Shown: one piece after another, positions 1 through 11,886 of the stretch
Layout of the letters: every line of letters begins with the position of its first letter
Position numbering within the stretch: position 1 is the first letter of the stretch
NCBI GenBank assembly: GCA_935421135.1
Contig: OW285189.1
Span: forward strand, 13,289,072 to 13,353,071
Direction of reading: 5' to 3'
Source: Bugulina stolonifera
Lineage: Eukaryota > Bryozoa > Gymnolaemata > Cheilostomatida > Bugulidae
DNA length: 64,000 bases
Program-made: the position numbers and the translations under genes
The notes under the pieces: generated by a model
What the model saw: only the letters and a program-made list of their open reading frames with translations
The model's database searches: none
What the model was told of the DNA's origin: nothing

Positions 1-3000
1 CTATCTTAAGCTTGAGAAGGTAGATAAATTCCCATCATGTAAAGCAGCATATGACAATAAAAATTCCCATCATTTAAAGCAGCATATGACAATAAAAATT
101 CCCATCATTTAAAGCAGCATATGACAATAAAAATTCCCATCATTTAAAGCAGCATGTGATAATAAAAATTCCCATCATTTAAAGCAGCATGTGATAATAA
201 AAATTTCTATTATTTATGATAATAACTAAATTGAAGCACATGTTGTACCCTTTTAGGTTTAGATTGGTTATTACAGATTAATCATACCTTATTTTATTAG
301 TATTACTATTACTATAATACCATCTTATAAACTCACCAATTTATTAGCTACAATGCTTTGTAGATATACACACTTCAAGAGTATGTCATGCAAAAACTAG
401 ACTATTTCCATTTATATTCCTGTGCGTGTAATTGTTGTAGATATATCATTATGGTGACCATTACTTACACACAGAACTCCCACTAGAATTGTGGAAAAGA
501 TATCGAAAAGCTGACATCTTCAAGACTTTCATAGAAGTATTAGTACATCGGCGGAGGATATTTCATGTTCAGGTACTGACCACGAAAGTTGTTGCAAATA
601 AAATTGTTGTTAAACAAATAGAGAACTTTGAAGGCACATGAAGCTCTCTTTTTTTTATTTTATATTATGCAAATTTTTATTGCATATTCAATTTATTATT
701 CCTTCTTGGAAATGTCTAACATGCATTTGGCTACATATAGCCTACCAATGCAGCACTGTCCAAATCTCATGTTTACAAAAGGATGATTACTAGGAACAAG
801 GGGAAGTGTAGAAAGGTGTATGCTGTCATAGTACAATATGCAAAATAATAGTAATGTTACTGAGGCTATACAGAAGGTTGATACAATCACATTGCATTCA
901 AAGAAAGTAATTCATATACTATAATATGGTTTACATGTGTATATAATATAATATAATGGGAGAAGCTAAGTTATTAGGAATTGAGAATTTTAGGACTGTG
1001 TATTTGTGCAAAAGTGGGAGATGTCGTATGTTGCCATAGCAGATATCAAACATACAATGTAGCTATACTATTATACATACATGTATGTACATTGTACATA
1101 CATTGTGTATGTACATGTCTATGTGTACATTGTGTATGTACATGTCTATGTGTACATTGTGTATGTACATGTCTATGTGTACATTGTGTATGTACATGTC
1201 TATGTGTACATTGTGTATGTACATGTCTATGTGTACATTGTGTATGTACATGTCTATGTGTACATTGTGTATGTACATGTCTATGTGTACATTGTGTATG
1301 TACATGTCTATGTGTACATTGTGTATGTACATGTCTATGTGTACATTGTGTATGTACATGTCTATGTGTACATTGTGTATGTACATGTCTATGTGTACAT
1401 TGTGTATGTACATGTCTATGTGTACATTGTGTATGTACATGTCTATGTGTACATTGTGTATGTACATGTCTATGTGTACATTGTGTATGTACATGTCTAT
1501 GTGTACATTGTGTATGTACATGTCTATGTTTACATTGTGTATGTACATGTCTATCTGTACATTGCGTATGTACATGTCTATGTGTACATTGTGTATGTAC
1601 ATGTCTATGTTTACATTGTGTATGTACATGTCTATCTGTACATTGCGTATGTACATGTCTATGTGTACATTGTGTATCTGTTATAAAACACTTGTTGACC
1701 AAAAAGATGGTTAGTGTTTGGAAGACGCCTCATGTTATACATGTAGTATGTACTTAAGTCATTGATCAGTAGTTATAGTAAGTAACAGACTACTGACTGT
1801 AGCCTCGTTTTATACACTTTAGATGGAGAAACTAGACAATCCTAGCTCGTGGATAATTTCAAGGTCTATTCGTACTCAAGCATATCAGATTCTGTCATCT
1901 ACAATACGTGGGGAAATCAAACAGGTCAAGGAATTTGATAGAATCAACAAGGCATTAGTTCCAAAAGACATTGATGTTGATAAAGACAAGGTAGATTTCT
2001 CTTTGCACAAACTCTACTCTACCTCTGAAGTAGAGAGGTTGGAGTTGTTCTACTCTGCCCTGGGAATCACTTCTGCAGATCTAGACTCTGGTATAGTTGA
2101 CCCAGCATCTGATTCAAGGAGAGATAATGACATACTTTCTGCTGTTATTGTGTATTGGATCAGGAACTCCCAGCCACAAGTCTGTAAAACGTATGTTTAT
2201 GGCTAGCACACTTCCTGTTAGCTTAGAACAATATATTTGCAAATGTTCATTGTATATGTATGATTACATGACTGTATAATATAGTGTACAGTGTACATGT
2301 ATGTATGTTTACTTCACATAAAATAGATTGCCATGTACTTAGCACTGCTGATTCTATCTACAATAATGCAGTGCATAAATATACATGCACGGTATTTGTA
2401 GTGGAAACATAGTAACATGTTTTCATTCGACTGTGAATGTATTACACAGAGTATGTTCATCTTTTAGTCATGTGATGGCAATAATACTCGCTTGTGTCAT
2501 TGGGCTAACCAGCGAGTCAACATCTCCATCTCAACAGAAAAGTTTGGATATTCTCCATGCTATGGCGCAGTTCCAGTGTGTACTAAGGTGTTGTATCATA
2601 TTACCTGTTGATATAAATATATCTAAGATTGTGTTATATGAATTTACAAGTTATTGCAAATATTACGTGGATAAACAATAGTTTTATGATCTGTTGTCCT
2701 GAGTGCTACATTGGTCGGCTACAGCCACAGCCGTTTGTCAAACGACTTGTGCTACAGTTTAATTGGTGGTACAACATTTCTGTGACTTTCTGTAATACTA
2801 AGGCTATGCCGAGAGCCATCAAAGTTGGACCAGGTTTCTCTTCCACATCTCAATTTCTACAGATAGAATAAACTCACCGGCTTATACTCCTTGGCGTGAC
2901 CAGCCCCTTGCAGCTTGTGCTGCCAGGTGCCAGTGCTGGCCAACTCTCTGTGAGAAAGGCCCAGATGACATGGCCTTTTTTGGCAGGGGTAGAGTTGCCT

Positions 3001-4899
3001 TGAAGCCATGCTGGCTTGCATGACCCCAAGGACTTTGATATGAGGCACAGGAGCAATGGTGGCTGGATGCTCTTCCTAACACCACCGTGACTGGGATTTG
3101 AACCTGGAACCTTCAGCATGAAAGCTCAGCATTCTAACCCCTAAGCCACGGCTGCTCCCCAATCTATACAGATACAGTAGAATGACCTATTTAAATTAAA
3201 CAGAATTTTAATGCTACTTATTTGGATCACATCAATAATGCTCGTTTTGCTTGCTGTACTAGGTTACTATTTAACTCTTACTTTTGTGGTTTTAGTGATG
3301 GTCTGGACCTGCTGGGACTTCTGGCAGTAGATCTGAACATACAGATTCGTGAAATATTTAGTGGACATGACATCTACAGCTTATATGTTGACCTTTCCTC
3401 TAAAGAGGATCCTATGCGCTACTGTGACGAGTTTTTGCCACCCGACATGATGACGTCATTTAAACGGTAAGAGCTTGCTTATATCTACGCTGGTACGGTA
3501 GTGTCTGAATCAGGCTTGCCAAGTTTCACTGATGAAAATCAGGGAGATTCAGCATTTGGGTGGGGGGTGTCCATTTTTGGTGGGGTACCAAAATTTTAGT
3601 TGAAAATCAGGGAGTCTCCTGCAGAATCAGGGAGACTTGGTAAGCCTGGTCTGAATTCTGAATACAGAATAGTTTTGCCCTCACAAAATATAGTATAAAA
3701 ACTTACAATCATTATCGCCATACTAAATCTGGTTTAGTGTAAGCTCATAGTTGAGTCAAGTTCGAGTATTTTTGGCTCAGCCTGGATATTATACAGAGGC
3801 ATTATTGACAATAGTACAGATCAACCAAATCTTATGTATGGAATTTCAACTCAAGTAGATGCTTAGTTTTATATAGTGCACGTTGTAAGCAGCTCTAATG
3901 GAGTGAGGAGCCCGGGAGTCAGGCCTGGCAAAAGAAGCCAGTGATGATGTAGGAATATATTTTTGAGCAGCCAGAGTCTTGTTTCAAATCCATGAAAATA
4001 CCAGTCTCTGACCGGGGTTTGAACCCGGGGCCTTTACGGCACCTAATTGTCTAGCACAGTAAACAGATTATGCTACCCACTACACCAGCTCAGCTGAGCT
4101 GGTGTAGTGGTAGCATGTTCTGTTCATTGTGCTAGGCGATTAGGTGCCGTAGAGGCCCCGGGTTCAAACCCCGGTCAGGGACTGGTATTTTCATGGATTT
4201 GAAACAAGTCTCTGACTCCTCAAAAATAAATTCCTTGCTAAAAATACATCATATACATATATATAAAATGGCCAAACCCCTTAACATGCATAATATGATG
4301 TTTCAAGTTCACTAGAAAGAAACGTTGTGTTCACCATAAAGACAAACTACACAGTAGAACTGTAGGGATAGTTTTCAAGTGTTAAGACAGGGCAATTCGG
4401 TCTACTAGATGCTACTAAATTTTTACTATGATTCTGTTATTAGACGGTACAAGGCGATCGAAGCTGTGTGTACAGGCCACTTGCGCCCACAGAAAAATAT
4501 TCCTGTAAGTATTGATAATATGTGCAGCCTATATAGCTAGCAATTCCACAAACAACTACATCTAATTGTTAGTTATGTAAATATATTGAATCATTTACAT
4601 TAGGAGGGTTGGCAGAGGTACGTACTGTGTATATTACCTACATGTAAGTATTCACGTTATTTTATTCACAGTATTGAGTAAAACAATGTTTCATATAGCT
4701 CTTTCTATTGAGCATTCTGCCTGCAGTAATGTGTGGTATGCTTTTGCCAGTATATATGTATAGAATATATTTTTAGGCGAAGAAGCAGAAGGCAAAGAAG
4801 AAGACGAAAGCAGCATCACGAGATGGTGCTGCCTCTGCCAGACCGAAATCTACCACTGGAGCGTTTGGGAACAGGTTTGCTGCTTTATCACTGGAATGA
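1..4899 (+). CDS. ASTE1: Protein asteroid homolog (ASTE1-type), C-terminal part; 5' end outside window
   Basis: Asteroid proteins are XPG/FEN1-like nucleases; human ASTE1 acts as a single-strand DNA nuclease in double-strand-break end processing. Only the C-terminal ~330 residues lie here; the nuclease core would be upstream. Proposed exons: <1-19, 441-572, 1823-2190, 2468-2587, 3296-3466, 4444-4504, 4777-4899 (TGA 4897-4899). All boundaries are GT/AG and every phase joins without a stop. Family-like stretches are LPLELWKRYRKADIF, NPSSWIISRSIRTQAYQIL and LDILHAMAQFQCVL, as I remember the ASTE1 C-terminal domain. The tail is lysine-rich (AKKQKAKKKTK) and ends near GNRFAALSLE. The 441 start has a weak polypyrimidine tract; an alternative acceptor at 475 would break phase with exon 1-19. 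Introns carry the 27-bp minisatellite and several mobile elements. Family assignment is fairly sure; the first two exons less so. Confidence 0.75.
22..215. repeat. 35-bp tandem repeat, about 5.5 copies
   Basis: The motif CCCATCATTTAAAGCAGCAT recurs at 31, 66, 101, 136 and 171, giving a constant 35-bp period. Copies differ by single bases (CATATGACAAT versus CATGTGATAAT), and the last copy is degenerate. The array begins three bases after a probable exon end of the asteroid gene, so it lies in an intron. There are no unique spacers, so it is not a CRISPR array. Confidence 0.9.
1081..1676. repeat. 27-bp minisatellite, about 22 copies
   Basis: The unit, beginning CATGTCTATGTGTACATTGT, repeats head to tail with almost no variation. 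Variants (CTATGTTTAC, CTATCTGTAC, ATTGCGTATG) occur only in the last quarter of the array. Because 27 is a multiple of three and the unit lacks stops in several frames, long spurious reading frames open on both strands. The array lies in an intron of the asteroid gene and is built from the partly palindromic TGTACAT/ATGTACAT words that are also frequent elsewhere in the window. Confidence 0.95.
2872..3162 (-). repeat. tRNA-headed SINE-like element
   Basis: Read on the minus strand, the right end (about 3160 down to 3085) looks like a tRNA: GTGGCTTAGGGGTTAGAAT resembles box A and GGTTCAAATCCCAG resembles box B of a pol III promoter. The body toward 2872 is notably more GC-rich than its surroundings and non-coding. 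It lies in the asteroid intron between exons 2468-2587 and 3296-3466. The exact ends and any target duplication are not resolved. Confidence 0.65.
3511..3648. mobile_element. 138-bp hAT-like MITE with perfect 8-bp target duplication
   Basis: The element starts CAGGCTTGCCAAGTTTC and ends GAGACTTGGTAAGCCTG, imperfect terminal inverted repeats of about 17 bp. It is flanked by identical octamers GTCTGAAT at 3503-3510 and 3649-3656. An 8-bp duplication with CA..TG termini fits hAT superfamily insertion. There is no coding capacity. It sits in an asteroid intron. Confidence 0.85.
3979..4207. repeat. Large palindrome made of two head-to-head tRNA-like SINE copies
   Basis: The centre lies between 4093 and 4094 (ACCAGCTCAG / CTGAGCTGGT). 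Arms of about 115 bp are near-identical. Each arm reads outward as a tRNA-like module: CTGAGCTGGTGTAGTGGT (box A-like), then GGTTCAAACCCCGGTCAGGG (box B-like), then GACTGGTATTTTCATGGATT. This looks like two SINE copies joined head to head with no spacer, or an inverted duplication of one. It is intronic to the asteroid gene. Confidence 0.85.
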
Positions 4900-5459
4900 T
4901 GTGCTAATAGGTCAGTTGAGGGCTTATTTAATGGGTTACACAGTTACTGTTACTGTTACAGTTACTATGTATACACTTTGTCGTGCGAAAAACTTTGGTG
5001 AGAGGACCAATAATGTAAAAGATGACTTGCGTATTGCGTAATATTACACAACATGTGTATTCCATAGTACCATAAATCTTCACTATCTAAATAGTACATG
5101 TACTCATCTATGTAGTGGATTCTGTATTGTATTATTGAAATACCTATGTTTTGCATTATATACATGTATATATGACTGTGACAGAGGCTCTGTCACTGTG
5201 TGTCTGCATTTATGTATTACATTACTATTATGTATGTCTTTTACATTAGCAATGCTCTTTTCAAACCCCACACTATAACACATAGAAGTTCTATAATAGA
5301 GCACATTCCAAGTAAAAAGAGTCAATTTTTCCAAAAAATAGTGAGAATACATTTTACTGATTTTATGTGTACTGATGCCCTGATGTAAGTTTAGTCTGAG
5401 CATAAGCTTTTCTAACACTGTTCATAATGCATGTAATTTCCACTATATGGCAATGTAAA
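4900..5459. other. Intergenic, 3' flank of asteroid gene
   Basis: No convincing gene. A short GTTACT/GTTACA microsatellite lies at about 4935-4966. The rest is AT-rich sequence with only chance reading frames. Confidence 0.6.
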
Positions 5460-5467
5460 GTCTAAAA

Positions 5468-5937
5468 CGGGGTTTCCCAACCTTTTTAAGCCTTAATACC
5501 CCTTAGCAGTCATTTAGCAAACAACGTACCCCTTTGTAGCGAACAACGTACCCCTTTGAAAAACTGTGTTTAATCAAGAATATCTCTGGTTTAATTTGAT
5601 TAACATTACATGTGTGGATTATATAAATGTGTCATCCAAACAAGTAAATAAATGCAGTATGGTATGAAATTTTCATTTATTAATTATTTAATGATAAATA
5701 TCTAATGTAGCTTTCATCAATTGTAGTGTTTTATGGTTTTCATACTGGTTTAGCCCAGCTTCATTTGCATCAGCAAGCCATTTGATGTTCAGTTCAGTAA
5801 TAGATAATGATAATTATTCATAGTCTGTAACTGAAAATCACTGTCAAAAAGGTATTAGGTTGATAACTTGTTGTGTACCCCCTAGATTTCTAAAATGTAC
5901 CTCTAGGGGTACTTGTACCCCAGGTTGGGAACCCATG
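5468..5937. mobile_element. 470-bp non-autonomous hAT-like element
   Basis: The ends GGGGTTTCCCAACC and GGTTGGGAACCC are inverted repeats in the style of hAT termini. The flanks GTCTAAAA (5460-5467) and GTTTAAAA (5938-5945) match at 7 of 8 bases and are taken as the target duplication. Inside is AT-rich, with short repeats such as CAAACAACGTACCCCTTTG and no transposase. Confidence 0.8.
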
Positions 5938-6493
5938 GTTTAAAAGGACATAGTAATATTGTTCAGGATTGAGCTGGAGCTTTGTTTTGTATTTTTATGA
6001 ACAATCTACACACTATCCTACATTTCCATGTATACGAGTATAACATGATATACCTGTATTTTATACCATCTATTAATGCTATAATACATGTATCCAATCT
6101 ATTATACCTCTGTATAGATTTTGTCTGGGTTTGCTTGGTGCCGTGTAGGTGTAATGAGCCACTGAAATCTTCTGTATCTACCTGGACTATGGCTGTGGCA
6201 ACCCTATTGTAAATATTAACTAATATACACGGTAGAACATCACAGTTGCAATAGTACATGAGCTGTAACAAGATGTAGGCGTATAACAACTAGCTATGTG
6301 CAGAATCTATAAAATTCGACCTAGGATGTTTGCAGTGAATTTGGTTTGGAAATTTTGAAATTTATCTTAGTATACCCCAACATCCACATTAGATTATTAT
6401 ATGTAGGTATTAGACTTGCATATTACAACAATCAACTAGCAAACCAACTGCATACCTCTTATATTAGTTATGGCGAGTTAATAAACCTTGACT

Positions 6494-7600
6494 TGTGGCT
6501 CGGCTACACGAAAGACTGTGAGCTTCAACCAACTCCATTGTTTGTGGACCTGATTCCATAGGCTAGGTTGGTGCAAAATAATTTGCATGTTCTGTAAAAT
6601 ATGTTAATTATTTTGGGTAGGTGTATTGCCAGCAACCTTGCTAGTGGTCTCCAGTGATATGACAGTCAATTTTTAATAAATTCTATGATCGGAGTCTCTG
6701 TGTCTGGTGTTAACCAGTTACAGTAGGGTTCCGTGAAAAACTGAAAAGCCCTATACAATTGTAATTACATGTTGGTCTTTGCTTAAGGCTCGGGTACACG
6801 AGAAACTGTGAGCTTTGGCAGAACAACTTCAACGATCGTCATCGATCGTCGGCTCTATAGACAATGTGTGGCACCAGTCTACCAGTAGCCTCGATTAATA
6901 TCTAGCCAGCAGCCAAAGCTGATTTCTAATAAATTATATAATCGGAATAGCTGTATCCAATATTAATCTGCCACAACAGAGCTCCATGACGCTGGTGACT
7001 GGAAAGACCAACATTTTTGTTATTGCATAGCCGAACAAGGCAAGCAAATTTGCCCTGGAATAAGGCTCTGTTGGCCAAAAAAAATAATCCGCTTCTCGTG
7101 TAGCCAAGTCTTTTCTTTTTGGCCAATGGAGCCTCATTCTAAGGCAAATTGGTGCGCCTTTTTTCACCTGTGCAAATACTAACATGTTGGTTTTATCAGT
7201 CTCCAGGGCCAGGGAGCACTGTTGTGAGCGGTTAATATCAAATACACCGACTGCAGTGATACAACATTATTAAAAATCAGCTTTATTTGGGTATTGGCTG
7301 GATCAATATTTATTAAGGCCACCAATGGACTGGTACACTGCCTTGCCTATACAACTATACGTCTCATGGAGCCAAGCGGCCATCTTAAGCCTCGGCTGCA
7401 TGAAAGACTGATTGACAACTTTTGGACGAAGGAGCCTCTTTTTAGAACAAGTCGGCAGGCCGCTTGTTCAGCTTGGTATGCAAAGACTAGCATTGTTGGT
7501 CTTTTCAGCCCCTGCATCACAGAGCGCTGTTGTGATTAGTTAATGTTAGCTCTGGAATCTACTGTCGATGGTCCAACCCGACCAGGAATACATTCAGCCT
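6494..7600. repeat. Cluster of about four diverged copies of one repeat in both orientations
   Basis: A start motif resembling GGCTCGGCTACACGAGAAAC occurs at about 6496 (+), 6788 (+), 7083-7112 (inverted) and 7388 (+, degenerate). An inner motif resembling TTTCTAATAAATTATATAAT, followed downstream by CACAACAGAGCTCC, recurs at about 6675 (the second part weak), 6925, inverted at 7200-7285 and inverted at 7500-7560. The layout suggests nested or tandemly inserted copies of an unclassified DNA element. No coding sequence is recognisable. Confidence 0.55.
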
Positions 7601-8078
7601 GTCATCACAATGAGTCGGCTGTCATCTAGTCAAATAGACTGTCAGACTCTTATATGTTTTCGTTTGAACTGCATGTATTGTTTATAATCGTTGACCTGCA
7701 TACTTACCTATCACTTATATGCAGAGTAGTTAACTTTTTATTATTATTATCTTGTACTTTTACTTACTTGTATAGTTTTCCATCAGTCTGTCAGCAGGCT
7801 GTTATTTTGACGGCCTTCTGCCAGAAGTGTCGGACAACCAGCCAATCGGCCTTATCTTTTTGTACCTATATAAACACAGCAAATGCTTCTTATGTTTCAG
7901 CCTAAACTAATTGTGAAGTGTGGGATCCATTATAATATAATACAGATGTATTGCAATTTCAACAACAAGGGGAGATTCTGCTGGGGCATCAAGCACTGAG
8001 GCTATAGAATGCATATTCTGGAATAATACACAAGTATATAAACAAGTGTATACTTGCCAGTGGGCTGAGTACACCTAC

Positions 8079-8430
8079 CATACTTGCAAGAAGCAGGAGC
8101 AAAAAATCTATACTTTTGGCTCAAAATCCCTGGACAAGTACTAGAATCCCTGGACATAGTTTGAGTGCATGTACATTATTTGAAGGAAATCTTTCACTGA
8201 AAATTATCAAATTATCAATTTTAGTGTTATTTAGTGGCTTTTTTATCTGTGGTGAAAATGCTACCAAACTTCATAAAACACAAGATACAACCTACAATAA
8301 GTCATTTACATTGAAGAAGATGTCTAAAAAGCCACTAATTTTCCAGCTAGCTAGCTAACTGGAAAATTAGTAGGGACAGGCACAAAAACCAGGGGGTGTC
8401 CAGACAAAATCTGGACACTTGACAAGTATG
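8079..8430. mobile_element. 352-bp hAT-like MITE with perfect 8-bp target duplication
   Basis: The termini CATACTTGCAAG and CTTGACAAGTATG are inverted repeats. Identical octamers ACACCTAC flank it at 8071-8078 and 8431-8438. A second inverted pair lies inside: CTAATTTTCCAGCTAGCTAG faces CTAACTGGAAAATTAG near 8333-8371. No transposase. The intact duplication suggests a fairly recent insertion. Confidence 0.85.
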
Positions 8431-8935
8431 ACACCTACCAGCAGCAATAACTGTTCATCTGCTTTATGGTCTTGGCCAAGTTGAACAACTGCTACATAAT
8501 GCAGTCAAGTATTTGTAGGTTGCTGTACAGTCAACATTATAATAACAGTATTGTATAGCTGTTTATAAAACACAATGCAGTGCACATGTACCTAACGATT
8601 AATGAAGCCAGCAGGAACAGGTACATGTACATGTAGTTTGTGTAGAGATTTGGTACATCCTTGAAGTTGTTCTCTCTCTCGAATGCACTTTATTAAGAGT
8701 GGGTAACTCTCACTGGTGTTTTAGAAATAAGAGTTGTCCTCTCTCTACATTGAAATACTGCTCTAAACTGGAGTTGTGTTCTACGGCGGAAACCGATTCG
8801 TAATAGTCTAGTTTCCAGGCTCAAAGAGTCCAACATTTTAGGGTTTTCTATTGTTATGTTTGTTTGAATGGATTAAATCGCCCCAGAGCAAAGATATCTT
8901 TGCCCAGAGGACCCGCGACTTTAATACGAGTTCAC

Positions 8936-9081
8936 GGTCTCAATCATAGAGGTAACACCCCATAGAGCAGGAACTCAAAAATTTTCCGCTATTAAACGCC
9001 GATTGGTCACTTGATGCCAGTTTTCCCCACGGGCGGCCATGATGCGATGGGGATTTCGTCCGTTTGTTTACATTAGTTACC
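8936..9081 (-). repeat. Inverted copy of the GMP reductase promoter-like segment
   Basis: Read on the minus strand this matches 11887-12005 on the plus strand over shared blocks: GGTAACTAATGTAAACAAAC, then CATCATGGCCGCC, then GGCATCA, then GAGTTCCTGCTCTA, then a GGTCTCAA/GATTGAGACC end. Blocks are separated by diverged spacers. The conserved CATCATGGCCGCC resembles a YY1/initiator site. The segment lies about 180 bp upstream of a candidate start codon at 9257 on the plus strand. Confidence 0.7.
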
Positions 9082-9256
9082 ATTACAATTATATATAAAA
9101 CATAAAACTTTTCAACGCTGTTATTTACAGATACTATTTGTGTAAAATGTTTTGAATTTATATCTAAACTGTTTAGTAACATTTCTGCCTTTTCACAATA
9201 ATATTGATTTTAAAAATCTCTTTGTAAAATAGGACTTTACAGAGAAATAAGAAAGA

Positions 9257-11310
9257 ATGTTCACTCGACCAAATAATACTAGTAACCGACTAGCGCGGCA
9301 GCGTATATCAGTAGAAAGTCTGTGAATGCGTTGATTGGTTAACCAAAATAAAGCCGCATGTTATTGGGTATTGAAATCTCTAATCGCTAACATGATAGGC
9401 TTATTGTACAGAATTATCTACCCATAAAGGACTTTCAATAGCACGCGGACAATTCTGTTTATTTCAAGAAATGAGCATGGAGCTAGTTGTACTAATGGCA
9501 TTCCTGGAACAATAGTTATACAATCTCATATAGTTAACATTGGTGTAATTACAAGAGTATACTTTGGGTTTCTTTGAACTAACAGTGTGGTTAGTAGGAA
9601 TACAGTACGGTTGCTGTGAGTTGGAACTGGAAAGACAATGAAATAAATTCAATTCTTATTTATTATAATTAGTAGTTATTTATTCTATTATAATAATAAT
9701 TATTGTTGTTGTAAAATTAGAAATTTACTCCATAATAAATAGTATAATAATTTTAATTAGCCCAGAAGTTATAGCAAGTATCATTGTTTAAAATTAAGAA
9801 GCACATTCATTTGTCTAGCAATAGTGGAATCTCTCGGTACTGTTATTGATTGATTGATTGAGGCTGAGTTAAATTAACTTTGCTCACTCCACTGTCACTG
9901 CTGTACCTATAGTAATGGTAATAGGCTACTACTACGTAGTAAATATAGTAATACTATCAGGTGAAGTTGTGATCGCGACTCACTAGCAATTTATTACAAT
10001 AGTCACAGATCAAAAACACTACACTCACTCATCAGATCAGTGACTATACCTACTAACTATTATTTTAATAATTCAGGTGATTTCCATAGACTATTAATCA
10101 ACATGAACATGTTTATCATTGAATTGATTATATTTATGTAATTATTTTATAATATTAATATTTGTGATTGTAAATTAAAATTAATTTTTTGGTGATAATA
10201 AGTGTAATAGGCCTATTATGATTATAATTATTGTAATTGTGCTATAGGCCTATCAGCATTACTTTGAATGTTAGTATAGGCTAACTTTATATTGCTAGGA
10301 AATTTATTTAAGAAATCTATAAACTATGACTTTGTTTCGCAGATGTGAACTTTCCTTTGTCCATTCCTGACTATAGTTTGATTCCGAAGCTTTGTAGTAT
10401 CTAATTGCATAGCGCAGTTAATAGCCTAAATACATTATAATTAAAGATCTACACCAGCTTAGCATAATCTTAGAATGGTTTCAAGCTAAACTATAACTGA
10501 AAAGAAAGATGATATGGAAGGAAAAATCTAAATTTCTTAGGGCTGTTAATTAGTCATTAAACATTATAATGTAGAACATTGAATAGTCTTATGCAAGTTT
10601 ATAGGCCTATGTCATTTATTTAATTTCTTAGTAACAGTTTGTTTAACCACAACTTTCCTAGCCTTTCTACCTGCAATAGAATAGGTGCAGGTTGAGTTGT
10701 AGCATTGATTTTTTTATCTATAGGTTGGAGATTAAAGTGAAATCTGGATACCACGATGCACATTGCCACAACTCTATGTGTGGCGCTCATCCATCATACC
10801 CATCAAGTAGGTTATGATTATGAACTCTTTTCCTGGGACTCGTGCACACAAACTGTAACAACTGCTTTCCAATTAGAAATGGGTTTCACGGTTAAAATGA
10901 GATGCTTGATTTAATTAAGGCTTGTTATTTTGTATATATGTGTGAGAATGTACTTGGTAGATTTCTGTCGTCTATTATAGAGCTGTTATGGATTTAATTC
11001 ATAGGCAACATCCAGAGTGATCAACTATATCAACTATATCAACATATTATATGTCTTATCAAAATCGTACTTTATTTTACTCTGATATAATGTGATGCCA
11101 ATTTGGCAAGAATCATGTAACTACTAATAGCTGTACTGTTATGGTAGGACAGTAGGCATTGAACATGTCTCATGTGTGGTAAGCGTGAAGCATTTATTTA
11201 TCTGGTATCAATTTCCTAATATAGGTCTACTAGACAGAATATTGATCTGTGCTGATGCTGTGAATTTTGAAGAGCTGGCTGATCTTATTCCTAAGAATGG
11301 CAAGGAGTGA
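9257..11310 (+). CDS. Putative small protein gene, unrecognised; last two exons best supported
   Basis: The two final exons are well formed. 10724-10806 encodes LEIKVKSGYHDAHCHNSMC and continues to PSYPS. It splices in phase to 11225-11310, which encodes LLDRILICADAVNFEELADL and a short tail ending at TGA 11308-11310. Both have AG before and GT after where expected, and the split codon gives serine. The upstream part is uncertain: an ATG at 9257 opens MFTRPNNTSNRLARQRISVE, and 10343-10396 contains VNFPLSIPDYSLIPKL, but I could not join these in phase to 10724 without another exon. The His/Cys-rich stretch might bind metal; this is inference. I do not recognise the family. Confidence 0.45.
9660..10320. 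other. AT-rich stretch without recognisable gene
   Basis: Sequence very rich in A and T, with short TGATTGATTGAT and TAATAATAAT tracts. I see no exon with convincing splice sites here; it is presumably an intron of the putative small gene or intergenic. Confidence 0.5.
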
Positions 11311-11886
11311 CTTCTAAATATTGAATAAGAGTTCTTATGCTATTTTTATTCAGTAAATATTTAAAATAGATTTGGTCAAAATATTGGCATATATACTCCA
11401 TGTTATGAATTGGTTTTGTCTGTCTACATAGAGGTTTTTATTTGTAATATGCAACTTCTGCAAATCTGTTCTACATATAGAAATACACCTATTAGTATTT
11501 ATACTCTATCAATCAGGTGATACCAGGATAATCCATAGGACGTAGGACAATTAACAACTACAGTAGCTTTAGCTGTATTCTAATTTGAGGTAAAAGTGTT
11601 ACTTAATGCTACAGCTGTTAAGTAAAGTAATCTTGCCTACTGAAAGCCAAAATAACTAGAACTAGAAGCTGTGTAATAATAATTTTGTGACGTACTAATA
11701 TACTAATGTACAATATTTGCAATTACCACGCAGTTACTATCAAAGTTACAAAATATGATAAATATAATAATTATGTTGGTCTGAAATAATTGGAAAATAT
11801 GTGTGCAACAAAAAATTTTAGATAATTGGTAGCAAAAACAAATTTGGACTACTAACTAAATGACTAACTAATCATAGCAGCGCGTA
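11311..11886. other. Spacer between the putative small gene and GMP reductase
   Basis: AT-rich, with no coding exon that I can support. It holds the presumed 3' flank of the small gene and ends at the promoter-like segment beginning 11887. Confidence 0.5.

Noticed and set aside
22..215. Regular 35-bp repeats resembling a CRISPR array
   Set aside because: Repeats abut each other without unique spacers, and the locus is an animal gene intron.
981..1757. Long open frames of Cys- or Tyr-rich repeats on both strands
   Set aside because: They arise because the 27-bp minisatellite unit is a multiple of three without stops; no start context or non-repeat protein supports them.
2629..2871. 80-codon frame within the asteroid gene
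   Set aside because: Splice phases join 2587 directly to 3296 with family-like sequence; inserting this stretch breaks phase and resembles no part of the family.
4604..4617. 14-nt microexon before GTACGT in the asteroid gene
   Set aside because: Including it would shift the frame of the lysine-rich last exon, which joins perfectly to 4504 without it.
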